NCBI RefSeq assembly: GCF_012927345.1
Contig: NZ_JABBGJ010000025.1
Location: forward strand, 1-64,000
From: Paraburkholderia polaris
Lineage (GTDB): Bacteria; Pseudomonadota; Gammaproteobacteria; Burkholderiales; Burkholderiaceae
Length of the DNA stretch: 64,000 nt
Direction: 5' to 3'
This document shows positions 38,603 through 47,157 of this stretch, piece by piece. Position numbers and translations under genes: made by a program. Position 1 is the first letter of the stretch. Every line of letters starts with the position of its first letter. The notes beneath the pieces were generated by a model. The model searched no databases and had not been told where the DNA came from. It worked only from the letters and a program-made list of their open reading frames with translations.

Positions 38603-39420
38603 GCCTGCTCGTCAAAGCAGCCCAAGAGACCGCGACGATCGCGAGCGTAACGCCCGCGTCGGCCGGCTGGCGTTATGTCGGCTTCGAGGCCGTGCGACTG
38701 GCAGAAGGTGAGTCGATCGAACGGCGCTTCGATGGCGAGGAAATGTGCGTGGTCGTAGTGAGCGGTTGCGTCACGCTTCAGACAGCCGGCGAGCAAGCAG
38801 ACGAAGCGCAGCAATGGGACAGTCTGTTCTCGCGCGATTCGCCTTTCGACGACGTCGCCCCGTATGCGCTTTACGCGCCGCCGCGCACATCCGTGCGCGC
38901 GACTGCCCACGGCGCGGTGGAACTTGCAATCTGCACGGCGCCCGCACAAGGCACCCTGCCCGTGCGGCTGATCGAGCCCGCGCACTTGCCGTCGACGCAG
39001 CGCGGTGTGGCCGCCAACACACGCTACGTGCGTGACATTCTTCCGCAAGGCGAACCCGCCGAGAGTCTGCTCGTCGTCGAGGTGCGTACGCCTTCCGGAC
39101 ATTCGTCGAGCTACCCGCCGCACAAACACGATGCCGACACGATTCCTGCCGAGAGCGCGCTCGAAGAAACCTACTACCACCGGGTCGACCCGCCGCAAGG
39201 GTTCGTCGTGCAACGCGTCTACACCGACGAACGCGATCTCGACGAAACCATGTCCGTCGAAGACCGCGACGTCGTACTGGTTCCGCGCGGCTATCACCCC
39301 GTCATCGTTCCGTACGGCTACGAGTCGTACTACCTGAACGTGATGGCCGGCCCGACCCGGGCCTGGCACTTTCGCAACGACCCGGCCCATGAATGGATGA
39401 TCAGCGCTCCGCCGCGCTGA
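38599..39420 (+). CDS. iolB: 5-deoxy-glucuronate isomerase
   Basis: A 273-residue double-cupin enzyme that isomerises 5-deoxy-glucuronate to 2-deoxy-5-keto-gluconate. The metal-binding cupin motif is SSYPPHKHDAD with a downstream glutamate in ETYYHRVDPPQGFVVQRVY, and RDVVLVPRGYHPVIVPYGY forms the second half. Length and motif order match IolB. It is coupled by ATGA overlap to iolE and is followed 68 bp later by iolA. Confidence 0.93.
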   Translation: MSLLVKAAQETATIASVTPASAGWRYVGFEAVRLAEGESIERRFDGEEMCVVVVSGCVTLQTAGEQADEAQQWDSLFSRDSPFDDVAPYALYAPPRTSVRATAHGAVELAICTAPAQGTLPVRLIEPAHLPSTQRGVAANTRYVRDILPQGEPAESLLVVEVRTPSGHSSSYPPHKHDADTIPAESALEETYYHRVDPPQGFVVQRVYTDERDLDETMSVEDRDVVLVPRGYHPVIVPYGYESYYLNVMAGPTRAWHFRNDPAHEWMISAPPR

Positions 39421-39488
39421 TCCACGGCAATCGCTCCGCCATATCCACGTCTTCATTTTTGCCCATTGAACGTCACCTAAGGATTTTC

Positions 39489-41009
39489 ATGTCAGTCCCC
39501 TCCCGCAACGGTATCGCCGCGCAACCGATTCCGCATCACATCGGCGGCGAGCGTGTTGCCGGCGACGGTGCCCGCAGCGCGCCGCTCTTCAACCCTGCCA
39601 CCGGCCTTCAAAGCGGCACAGTGCCGCTTGCCGACGCAGCCATGGTCGATCGCGCGGTCGCGGCCGCCCAGGCGGCTTTCCCGGAATGGTCGGAGACGCC
39701 GCCGCTCAAGCGCGCGCGCGTTCTCAACCGCTTCCGTCAGCTCGTCGAAGCCAATCGCGCTGAACTGGCACGCGCCATCACACTGGAACACGGCAAGACT
39801 TTCGACGACGCGCTGGGCGAAGTTGCCCGCGGTATAGAAGTGATCGAATTCGCCTGCGGTGCGCCCCACCTGCTCAAAGGCCAGTTCACCGATCAGATCG
39901 GCGGCGGCATCGACAACTGGTCGATGCGCCAGCCGCTCGGCGTGGTGGCCGGCATCACGCCATTCAACTTCCCGGCCATGGTGCCGATGTGGATGTTCCC
40001 CGTCGCGCTCGCCTGCGGCAACACGTTCGTACTGAAGCCTTCCGAGCGCGATCCATCGGCCTCGGTCCTGCTCGCCGACTGGTTCGCCGAAGCCGGTCTG
40101 CCGGCTGGCGTGTTCAATGTCGTGCACGGCGACAAGACCGCCGTCGACGCCCTGCTCGCGCATCCGGACGTGCAGGCGCTTTCCTTCGTCGGCTCCACGC
40201 CGATCGCGGAGTACATCTACAGCGAAGGGACACGCTGCGGCAAACGCGTGCAGGCCCTCGGCGGCGCGAAAAATCATCTGATCGCGATGCCGGACGCGTC
40301 GCCCGCCCAGGTCGCGGACGCACTGATGGGCGCCGCCTTCGGTTCGGCGGGTGAACGCTGCATGGCGATCTCCGTCGCTGTCGCGGTGGGCTCGATGGGC
40401 GATGTGCTGGTCGAAGAGCTGCAGAAACGCATCGCGACATTGCGAGTCGGCAGCGGCCTTGACGATGGCATCGAGATGGGTCCGCTCGTCACTGCCGCGC
40501 ATCGCGACAAGGTCACCAGCTATATCGCACGAGGCGTCGAGGAGGGCGCACAACTCATGGTGGACGGCCGCCAGCATGCGAGCTGCGACAGGCAAGGCTA
40601 CTTCGTCGGCGCAACGCTGTTCGATCACGTCACGCCGGATATGACGATCTATCGCGAGGAAATCTTCGGTCCGGTTCTCGCGATCGTGCGCGTGCCGGAT
40701 TTCGCCAGCGCGGTCGAGTTGGTCAACGCTCACGAATTCGCCAACGGCGTGGCGTTGTACACATCGGACGGCGGCACTGCCCGCGCCTTCGCGCGCAGCG
40801 TCAAGGTCGGCATGGTAGGCATCAACGTGCCGCTGCCGGTGCCGATGGCATGGCACTCGTTCGGCGGCTGGAAGCGCTCGCTGTTCGGCGACCATCATGC
40901 GTACGGTGAAGAAGGTGTGCGTTTCTACACCCGCTACAAGAGCGTCATGCAGCGCTGGCCGTCGAGCATCGCCAAGGGCGCCGAATTCACGATGCCCGTC
41001 GCGAACTGA
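39489..41009 (+). CDS. iolA: Methylmalonate/malonate semialdehyde dehydrogenase (CoA-acylating)
   Basis: A 506-residue aldehyde dehydrogenase. FNPATGLQSGTVPLAD is near the N-terminus, the NAD-binding KPSERDPSAS block is mid-protein, and the catalytic cysteine is in GSAGERCMAIS near C291. This sequence around the cysteine is characteristic of MmsA/IolA, which convert malonate semialdehyde to acetyl-CoA at the end of inositol catabolism. The ATG at 39489 follows AAGGA. A role in valine catabolism (mmsA) is an alternative, but the iol operon context favours inositol. Confidence 0.9.
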   Translation: MSVPSRNGIAAQPIPHHIGGERVAGDGARSAPLFNPATGLQSGTVPLADAAMVDRAVAAAQAAFPEWSETPPLKRARVLNRFRQLVEANRAELARAITLEHGKTFDDALGEVARGIEVIEFACGAPHLLKGQFTDQIGGGIDNWSMRQPLGVVAGITPFNFPAMVPMWMFPVALACGNTFVLKPSERDPSASVLLADWFAEAGLPAGVFNVVHGDKTAVDALLAHPDVQALSFVGSTPIAEYIYSEGTRCGKRVQALGGAKNHLIAMPDASPAQVADALMGAAFGSAGERCMAISVAVAVGSMGDVLVEELQKRIATLRVGSGLDDGIEMGPLVTAAHRDKVTSYIARGVEEGAQLMVDGRQHASCDRQGYFVGATLFDHVTPDMTIYREEIFGPVLAIVRVPDFASAVELVNAHEFANGVALYTSDGGTARAFARSVKVGMVGINVPLPVPMAWHSFGGWKRSLFGDHHAYGEEGVRFYTRYKSVMQRWPSSIAKGAEFTMPVAN

Positions 41010-41099
41010 TGGCAAACGTATAGCGTAAGCAGACGCGACGCCTCTGCTGAACCCGCCCGTTGGGGCCGGCTCAGCGGCTGAAGCACAACGAGCGATTCA

Positions 41100-41117
41100 G
41101 GGCGAACAATATCGCCC
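41100..41117 (+). repeat. Short inverted repeat before the acid phosphatase gene
   Basis: GGGCGA / TCGCCC, 6-bp arms with a 6-nt AT-rich centre, 27 bp upstream of the phosphatase ATG. It may be a weak terminator after iolA or an operator. It is unlike the TTGCAC operators. Confidence 0.3.
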
Positions 41118-41143
41118 GATCTCACCAGGCAGGAGACATTTCA

Positions 41144-42841
41144 ATGGATGAGAACACCCCGGCCGCACAGCCCGATGCTTCCGACAATCGGGACGGCCTC
41201 GACAATCCCGAACGGCGCCGGATCCTCGCCGGCCTCGCGGCGATCAGTGCAGGATTCGCCCTCGCAGGCTGCCATACGCCGGAGCAGGCGAACGATGCCG
41301 CCAGCAAGCCGCGCAGCGCCGCCGATCTCCGGCTCGATGCCGCGTTGCGCGCGAACGTCAAGCACATCGTCGTGATCTATGCGGAAAACCGCAGCTTCTC
41401 GAATCTGTATGGCAACTTCCCGGGCGTGCTGTTTCCGCTCGACGCCGTGCCGACGGTTCGCTACGAACAACTCGACCGCGACGGCAAGACACCGTTGCCG
41501 CGGTTGCCGAAGATTTGGGGTGGCCTCGTGCCGCAAGCGCAGGACATCAACGGCACGCGCTACATGATCGGCGAAAGCGCAATCGATGGCCTGCCGAACC
41601 GGCCCTTCCGCATCCCCGATGCGAGCGGCGCGCCACTTCCCAATAGCGTAATCACGCGCGATCTGTGGCACCGCTTCTATCAGAATCAGATGCAGATCGC
41701 CGCGGGCCGCAACAATCAGTTTGCCGCGTGGGCTGATTCCGGCGGTCTGGTCATGGGCTACTACCGCAATTCGGCCGCAACACTGCGTCTGTGGAATCTG
41801 GCGCAGCAATACACGCTGTGTGACAACTTCTTCATGTCCGCGTTCGGCGGCTCATGGCTCAATCACATCTTCCTGATTTCGGCGCAGGCGCCCTTCTATC
41901 CCGACGTAAACAACAGCCCGGCGAAACATCTGGTGTCGGTCGTCGAAGGCAGCGATCCCACCGGCACGCGCCTGAAGCTTGCCGCGGACTGTCCATCGTC
42001 CGCACTGACGGGGGCGCCCAGATTCGAACGCGACGGACTGTTCACAGCCGACGGCTATGCGGTCAACACGATGGCCCCACCCTATCAGCCGAGCAACGTG
42101 CGTCCCGCGGAAGGCGGCGATCCGACTCACGCCGATCCCGCCAATCCGCGCGTATTGCCGCCGCAGCACTATCCGACGATCGGCGATCGTCTGTCGGACA
42201 AACACATCGATTGGGCGTGGTACAGCGGCGCGTGGCAGTATGCGCTCGATCGTCGCGAGAGTGGCACGATCCCGGACTTTCAGTATCACCATCAGCCGTT
42301 CAACTTTTTCGCGCGTTACGCGCCCGGCACCAAAGCGCGCCGAATCCACATCCGCGACGCCGGATTGGGCGACGATGCCTCCACCAACCACTTCATCGCC
42401 GACATCGACACCGGCCGGCTCCCCGCCGTCGCGTTCTACAAGCCGCAGGGCAATCTGAACATGCATGCCGGGTATGCCGATATCGAGTCGGGCGATCGCC
42501 ACATTGCCAACGTGATCGAACACATTCGCAATGGTCCGCAATGGGAGCACACCGTCATCATCATGACGCACGACGAGAACGGCGGCTGGTGGGATCATGT
42601 GCCGCCGCCGGAGGGAGATCGCTGGGGACCGGGGTCACGCATTCCCGCGCTGGTCATTTCACCGCTGGCAAAGAAGGGTTACGTTGACCACACGATCAGC
42701 GATACGAACTCGATCCTTCGTTTCATTTCGCGGGTCCACGGCCTCGCGCCGCTAGACGGGATCGCTGCGCGTGACAAGGCATTCGAGAGAAACGGGCATG
42801 CCCCATTGGGCGATTTGACGACCACGCTCGCGATCGATTAG
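41144..42841 (+). CDS. Tat-exported acid phosphatase / phospholipase C superfamily phosphoesterase
   Basis: A 565-residue exported protein. RRRILAGLAAISAG (Arg 24-26) is a twin-arginine signal and it ends in a lipobox-like LAGC (Cys 43), so it may be a Tat-exported lipoprotein. Catalytic-site motifs of the AcpA/PLC phosphoesterase family are YAENRSFSNLYGNFPG (Glu near residue 81) and THDENGGWWDHVPPP (Asp near residue 477). Family members cleave phosphomonoesters or phospholipid head groups outside the cytoplasm. Located between iolA and the operator-controlled porin and phytase genes, it likely helps supply phosphate or inositol. Its own upstream region lacks the shared operator. Confidence 0.82.
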   Translation: MDENTPAAQPDASDNRDGLDNPERRRILAGLAAISAGFALAGCHTPEQANDAASKPRSAADLRLDAALRANVKHIVVIYAENRSFSNLYGNFPGVLFPLDAVPTVRYEQLDRDGKTPLPRLPKIWGGLVPQAQDINGTRYMIGESAIDGLPNRPFRIPDASGAPLPNSVITRDLWHRFYQNQMQIAAGRNNQFAAWADSGGLVMGYYRNSAATLRLWNLAQQYTLCDNFFMSAFGGSWLNHIFLISAQAPFYPDVNNSPAKHLVSVVEGSDPTGTRLKLAADCPSSALTGAPRFERDGLFTADGYAVNTMAPPYQPSNVRPAEGGDPTHADPANPRVLPPQHYPTIGDRLSDKHIDWAWYSGAWQYALDRRESGTIPDFQYHHQPFNFFARYAPGTKARRIHIRDAGLGDDASTNHFIADIDTGRLPAVAFYKPQGNLNMHAGYADIESGDRHIANVIEHIRNGPQWEHTVIIMTHDENGGWWDHVPPPEGDRWGPGSRIPALVISPLAKKGYVDHTISDTNSILRFISRVHGLAPLDGIAARDKAFERNGHAPLGDLTTTLAID

Positions 42842-43164
42842 CAGACCTTGGTGATGACGTTGCCGGTTGCTGCGCAGTTTGCCTGCGAGGCCTGCTGGCG
42901 AGCACCGACGCCGCATGACACGCGGCGCACCCGAGCATGCCCTGCATGGCACGTAGGGCACGCATACCTTCATGCGGTGCCCAACATGCGGGTAAATGCC
43001 CACACGATTTCATCGGCTGACAGGTTGAAAGCCCGCAACAATTGCTGCAGTATTGCACTCGTGTGCAAATGCTGTGCGCAGAGAGCGCTTCATGCTCGCC
43101 TTGCTTTGCCAAAGCCTGGCTGGCGAGCGCCCTGATCCACCACCAGAAAAAACAGGAGACATGT
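42842..43164. promoter_or_regulatory. 323-bp intergenic region with operator 3 before the porin
   Basis: No gene is seen. The operator at 43053-43068, TTGCACTCGTGTGCAA, is the exact reverse complement of the copies at 31212 and 33531. Just upstream, TTGAAA at 43025-43030 and CAGTAT at 43048-43053, 17 bp apart, are a weak candidate promoter whose -10 end touches the operator, which would suit repression. The remainder shows nothing recognisable. Confidence 0.75.
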
Positions 43165-44358
43165 ATGTCAACGAAACGATCCCGCAACCTCACTACGGCT
43201 TTACGCTGGCTGGTTCCGGGTTGCTCGCTGCTCGCGGCACAACTCGCGTGCGCGCAAAGCAGCGTCACGCTCTACGGCATCGCTGATGATGCCCTCGCCT
43301 ATGTCAACAACTCGCAGGGGTCGTCGCGCACCTATCTGCGCGCCGGCAATCTGTCCACCTCGAAGTTCGGCTTTCGCGGCGTCGAGGATCTGGGCAGCGG
43401 ACTGAAGGCGATCTTCCAACTTGAAGCCGGGTTCGATCTGAACACCGGCGCGAACTCGTCGGCCGGTTTGCTGTTCAACCGCCAGGCGTTCGTCGGACTG
43501 CAAAGCGACCGCGCCGGCACCGTGACATTGGGCCGCCAGTACACGCCCTACTATCTGTTCCTCGGCCCCTATGCGAGCAGCAACTGGCTGACCGGCGCAA
43601 CCGGCGCGCAGCCCGGCGATATCAACGGCCTCGACAGCAGTTTCCGGATCAACAACTCCGTTTCCTATGTGTCGCCGACCATCGCCGGGTTCACCGCGAG
43701 CGCGTTGTACGGCGTGGGTGGCGTGGCGGGCAGCCTCGAACGCGGCCAGTCGGTCAGCGCCGCGCTGCGTTACGTGAACGGTCCACTGGGCGTCGCCGCA
43801 GGCTACCTGAAGATGTACAACACCGAACTCACGAGCGGATTCGACAGCGCGTCGAGTGCCAATATTGCCACCTCAGCCGTCAACGCCGGTTACGTGTCGG
43901 CGCGCAGCATCCAGCACGTGGCGATCGCCGGCAATTACTCGTTCGGCAACCTGACGTTCGGGCTGAATTACGCGAACGTCCGTTATGCGCCGGGCAAGCA
44001 GTCCATCTTCCGCGACACGGCGATGTTCAACACCTACAGCGCCCTCGCGTTCTATCGTTTCACGCCGGCTTTCTCGGTGGCAGGCGGTTACTCCTACACG
44101 GTCGCTTCGCAGGCCAACGGCATTATCTCGGCCGCGCGCTATTCGGAGGTGTCGCTCAAAGAGGCGTATAGCCTGTCCAAACGCACCACCTTGTATGCGC
44201 TCGAAGCCTACACCCATGCAGGCGGCAAAACACTCGGCGCGAAAGGCAGTGCACAGATCATCAATAGCGCTGCGCTAGTCGGCGACTCGCAAAACTCGAC
44301 ACCTTCGTCCACCGGCAACCAGTTGGTCTTCATGCTCGGCATGACCGTCGCTTTCTAA
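43165..44358 (+). CDS. Outer-membrane porin (operator-controlled)
   Basis: A 397-residue Gram-negative porin. A 30-residue signal peptide ends at LACA, then QSSVTLYGIADDALAYVNN. Typical blocks are FGFRGVEDLGSGLKAIFQLE, FNRQAFVGLQSDRAGTVTLG and a C-terminal FMLGMTVAF ending in Phe. It should form a 16-strand trimeric channel. The ATG at 43165 is preceded by CAGGAG; another ATG four bases earlier is out of frame. Its promoter holds operator 3, so it is probably the outer-membrane entry for phytate or inositol phosphates, which is inference. It resembles the porin at 60164 (shared RQYTPYYF and QNSTPSS segments). Confidence 0.88.
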   Translation: MSTKRSRNLTTALRWLVPGCSLLAAQLACAQSSVTLYGIADDALAYVNNSQGSSRTYLRAGNLSTSKFGFRGVEDLGSGLKAIFQLEAGFDLNTGANSSAGLLFNRQAFVGLQSDRAGTVTLGRQYTPYYLFLGPYASSNWLTGATGAQPGDINGLDSSFRINNSVSYVSPTIAGFTASALYGVGGVAGSLERGQSVSAALRYVNGPLGVAAGYLKMYNTELTSGFDSASSANIATSAVNAGYVSARSIQHVAIAGNYSFGNLTFGLNYANVRYAPGKQSIFRDTAMFNTYSALAFYRFTPAFSVAGGYSYTVASQANGIISAARYSEVSLKEAYSLSKRTTLYALEAYTHAGGKTLGAKGSAQIINSAALVGDSQNSTPSSTGNQLVFMLGMTVAF

Positions 44359-44370
44359 CCGATTTCTTTT

Positions 44371-44402
44371 GCCCGCGATTGCACACGAGTGCAATCGCGG
44401 GC
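44371..44402. promoter_or_regulatory. Operator 4 embedded in a perfect 14-bp-stem hairpin before the phytase gene
   Basis: The 16-bp operator occupies 44379-44394. It is extended on both sides by GCCCGCGA and TCGCGGGC, giving perfect arms 44371-44384 and 44389-44402 with loop ACGA. No U tract follows on the plus strand. It lies 13 bp after the porin stop and 3 bases before the GAGGA ribosome site of the phytase gene. It could be repressor operator, porin terminator or mRNA stabiliser, and translation modulator at once. Confidence 0.8.
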
Positions 44403-44414
44403 TCCGAGGAAACC

Positions 44415-45869
44415 ATGCTTAAACAGATAGCGATCGCCGATCGAGTCGATCCGGCGAATCGCTGCGAGGGCCCCCCTCATCGTCGCCATCCGAATCCGCG
44501 GCCCGGCAACGACCGAACCGCGCCCGCATCCATTTCACGTTCCGCCCTGGCCCTCTCGCTCGCAGCCATCCTGTGCGTGGCGGGTTGTGCCGCGCCTTCG
44601 CTGGCCGGCCACGCGTTGCCTGCCAACGTTTCGACCACGCAGCATTGGCAATTGGAATCCGTGGTCATCGTAAGCCGTCATGGCGTGCGCTCGCCAACGC
44701 GAACCAAGCCGCCTTTACAGCAGTTATCGCCGCAAGCATGGCCAACATGGCCCGTGCAACCGGGCCAATTGACGGAGCGCGGAGCGGCACTGGTCGAGCA
44801 GATGGGCCGCTACTACGGTGACTGGCTGCGCGAACAGCACGTGCTGCCGGCAGGTACCTGCCCCACACCTGGTCAGGCGTATGCATGGGCGGACGTCGAT
44901 CAGCGCACCCGGCTGACGGGTGACGCCCTGCTGCGCGGCATCGCGCCGGGGTGTGGCCTCGCAGCGGCCCACCAGACTGCGCTCGACAAAGATGACCCCG
45001 TGTTTCATTCGACCGAATCCGGTGTGTGTCCGCTCGACCCGCAACAGGCGCGCCGCGCGATCGACGCACGGCTCGGCGCCGGCGGCCTCGCGAGCCTGAC
45101 CAGCACCTATGCCGCGACGCTCGCGCGGACGAGCGACGTGCTCCAGTTCCGCTCCAGTCCGTCCTGCTCGCAAGCGCCTCAGCCGGACCAATGCCGCTTC
45201 GAGGCGCTGCCGAACCAGGTTCGCATCGACGACAGCGGTCGTCACATGCGGCTCGATGGCCCGCTCGGCATCGCTTCCACGGTATCCGAAGTGTTCCTGC
45301 TCGAATATGCGCAGGGCCTCCCCGCTGATCAGGTCGCATGGGGACGCATAACCACCACGGCGGACTGGCAACGGCTCCTTCAGGCGCACAACGCGCAGTT
45401 CGATCTGATGGCGAAAACGCCCTATTTAGCGCAGCGAAAGGGAACACCGCTGCTGGCTGACGTCAAGGCTGCACTCGAGCAAGCGCCAAGCGGCACGCAT
45501 GCGCCGGCCGGCAACCGGGTTTACGTGCTCGGCGCGCACGACACGAATCTGGCGAATCTTGCCGGCATGCTGCGGCTCGACTGGACACTGCCCGACCAGC
45601 CTGACAACACCCCGCCCGGTGGTGCGCTCGTCTTTTCACGATGGCGCGATCCGGTCAGCGCAACCGACTATGTCACCGTCGAACTCGTCTATCAGTCGCT
45701 GGAACAGTTGCGCGATCAGACGGCGCTGTCTCTTGCCGCCCCGCCCAGGCGCATGTCTCTTTCGCTCCCCGGTTGCGAGGATCCGGCCCATGGCAACGCC
45801 TGCCGGTTGCAGGATTTTTCGCGGCTCGTCGAACAATCCCTTGCACCGGATTGCGTAGCACATCAGTAA
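44415..45869 (+). CDS. appA: Histidine acid phosphatase, AppA-type phytase
   Basis: A 484-residue exported phosphatase closely resembling E. coli AppA. The phosphohistidine motif VVIVSRHGVRSPT is at residues 83-95 (RHGxRxP 88-94), the proton donor motif HDTN at about 375-378, and the segment LPDQPDNTPPGGALVF near residue 394 is nearly the AppA sequence. AppA releases phosphates stepwise from myo-inositol hexakisphosphate. The N-terminus is unusual: 40 hydrophilic residues precede a hydrophobic stretch ending in the lipobox VAGC (Cys 58), so it may be a lipoprotein. GAGGA supports the ATG at 44415. Operator 4 lies directly upstream. Confidence 0.9.
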   Translation: MLKQIAIADRVDPANRCEGPPHRRHPNPRPGNDRTAPASISRSALALSLAAILCVAGCAAPSLAGHALPANVSTTQHWQLESVVIVSRHGVRSPTRTKPPLQQLSPQAWPTWPVQPGQLTERGAALVEQMGRYYGDWLREQHVLPAGTCPTPGQAYAWADVDQRTRLTGDALLRGIAPGCGLAAAHQTALDKDDPVFHSTESGVCPLDPQQARRAIDARLGAGGLASLTSTYAATLARTSDVLQFRSSPSCSQAPQPDQCRFEALPNQVRIDDSGRHMRLDGPLGIASTVSEVFLLEYAQGLPADQVAWGRITTTADWQRLLQAHNAQFDLMAKTPYLAQRKGTPLLADVKAALEQAPSGTHAPAGNRVYVLGAHDTNLANLAGMLRLDWTLPDQPDNTPPGGALVFSRWRDPVSATDYVTVELVYQSLEQLRDQTALSLAAPPRRMSLSLPGCEDPAHGNACRLQDFSRLVEQSLAPDCVAHQ

Positions 45870-45944
45870 GTCCAGGCAGTAATTCGCAGGTCTCAGCAGG
45901 TGCATCACCACAAGAATCAACAACGATAACTGGAGACATCGACA

Positions 45945-47093
45945 ATGAAGAAGACAGCCGGATGCCTGCTCGTCGCAGGCGCCGTCAGCCTGCTCACGCA
46001 GGCCGCACTCGCAGCAGACTCAACCAGCGATTTCGATCCGCACGCGCCCACCACCGCGAAGGATGCCGACACGGGAAGCTTTAACAATACCTCCAAAGCG
46101 GTGCCCGACATATCGTCTCTGCTGCTCTACGGCAAGGTGGAAACGGGCTTCATGTATGGGAATTCGGATGCCGGTGTCAAGAACAGCGAAATGTGGAACG
46201 GCACCTCGTATTGGGGTCTGCGCGGCACCGAATCGCTGGGCGGCGGCACGACGGCCTTCTTCTTTCTCGAGAACGGATTCAAGCTCCTGAGCGGTAAAGG
46301 TCCCTCGAACGGCGTGGAATGGAGTAAGGGTTCCTACGTCGGCTTGTACAACCCGGAGTTCGGCCGCATCGAAATGGGCCGCATGCACAAGCCTGACTAT
46401 TGGGCCTACGTCGACTCCGACCGCAACCTCGACTTTAGCGACTCCAGTCTTGCGGCCATCAAGCTTCAATACGATACGGTACTCGGTTACGATACCTACA
46501 CCGATTATTTTTCAAATGCGCTCTATTATTCGACGCCGCATTTCCACGGCCTGAGCGCCGACGTCGCGTATGGTTTCTCCAACGTATCCGGATTCCAGTC
46601 GCGCGCCGGGCAGGAGTTCGGCACGCGCGTGCGATACGCGGTCGGGCCATTCAGATTCAACGTGGCTTTTAATAACTACGGCTATTACGCAAATAGCAAG
46701 ACCTCGAACTCGTCGAGCTGGAAAACTGAACTGGTCAGCGCGTCGTATAAGACGTGGCACGACATCGAGATCGGCGCAAATTACATCTACGCGCATCGTA
46801 CCGACGACAATTGGTTCGCGTCGTCGTGGCAGGTGAATGTGGGTATTCCACTCGGCCAATCCGATGTCAACATCGGCACTGCACACGTCAGTCAACAGGG
46901 CGATCGCGTGACGCAAAGCTATTCGCTGAATTACTCGTATCACTTGTCGCTGCGAACCACGTTATTTGCCGACGCGATCTACTATCACAACAATCAGAAT
47001 GGCATCGTTGGTGTCGGCGTATTCGCTAACGACGACGTGCAGGCCGGTTATTCCCCATGGGCGATCGGGGTCGGGATAAAACATAAGTTCTGA
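45945..47093 (+). CDS. Outer-membrane porin, different subfamily
   Basis: A 382-residue porin: signal peptide of about 23 residues (to AALA), a Ser/Thr/Asp-rich leader of some 30 residues, then barrel segments LLLYGKVETGFMYGN, YWGLRGTESLGGGTTAFFFLENGFKL and C-terminal IGVGIKHKF. TGGAGAC precedes the ATG. It follows appA by 75 bp on the same strand, so it may be transcribed with it. I found no copy of the 16-bp operator in its own upstream region. The substrate is unknown. Confidence 0.85.
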   Translation: MKKTAGCLLVAGAVSLLTQAALAADSTSDFDPHAPTTAKDADTGSFNNTSKAVPDISSLLLYGKVETGFMYGNSDAGVKNSEMWNGTSYWGLRGTESLGGGTTAFFFLENGFKLLSGKGPSNGVEWSKGSYVGLYNPEFGRIEMGRMHKPDYWAYVDSDRNLDFSDSSLAAIKLQYDTVLGYDTYTDYFSNALYYSTPHFHGLSADVAYGFSNVSGFQSRAGQEFGTRVRYAVGPFRFNVAFNNYGYYANSKTSNSSSWKTELVSASYKTWHDIEIGANYIYAHRTDDNWFASSWQVNVGIPLGQSDVNIGTAHVSQQGDRVTQSYSLNYSYHLSLRTTLFADAIYYHNNQNGIVGVGVFANDDVQAGYSPWAIGVGIKHKF

Positions 47094-47157
47094 AGCGCTT
47101 GGCTGGCGTGGTGATCGTACCGGCCAATACCGTAACCGCGTTGTTCGCAGACTCCGT

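Noticed and set aside
41010..41143. A fifth TTGCAC operator before the acid phosphatase gene
   Set aside because: Searched directly; no TTGCAC/GTGCAA dyad is present, only the GGGCGA/TCGCCC repeat. Its membership in the regulon rests on position only.
44379..44414. TTG inside the operator as the phytase start
   Set aside because: It would place the start codon within the operator hairpin without a ribosome site; ATG 44415 has GAGGA at proper spacing.
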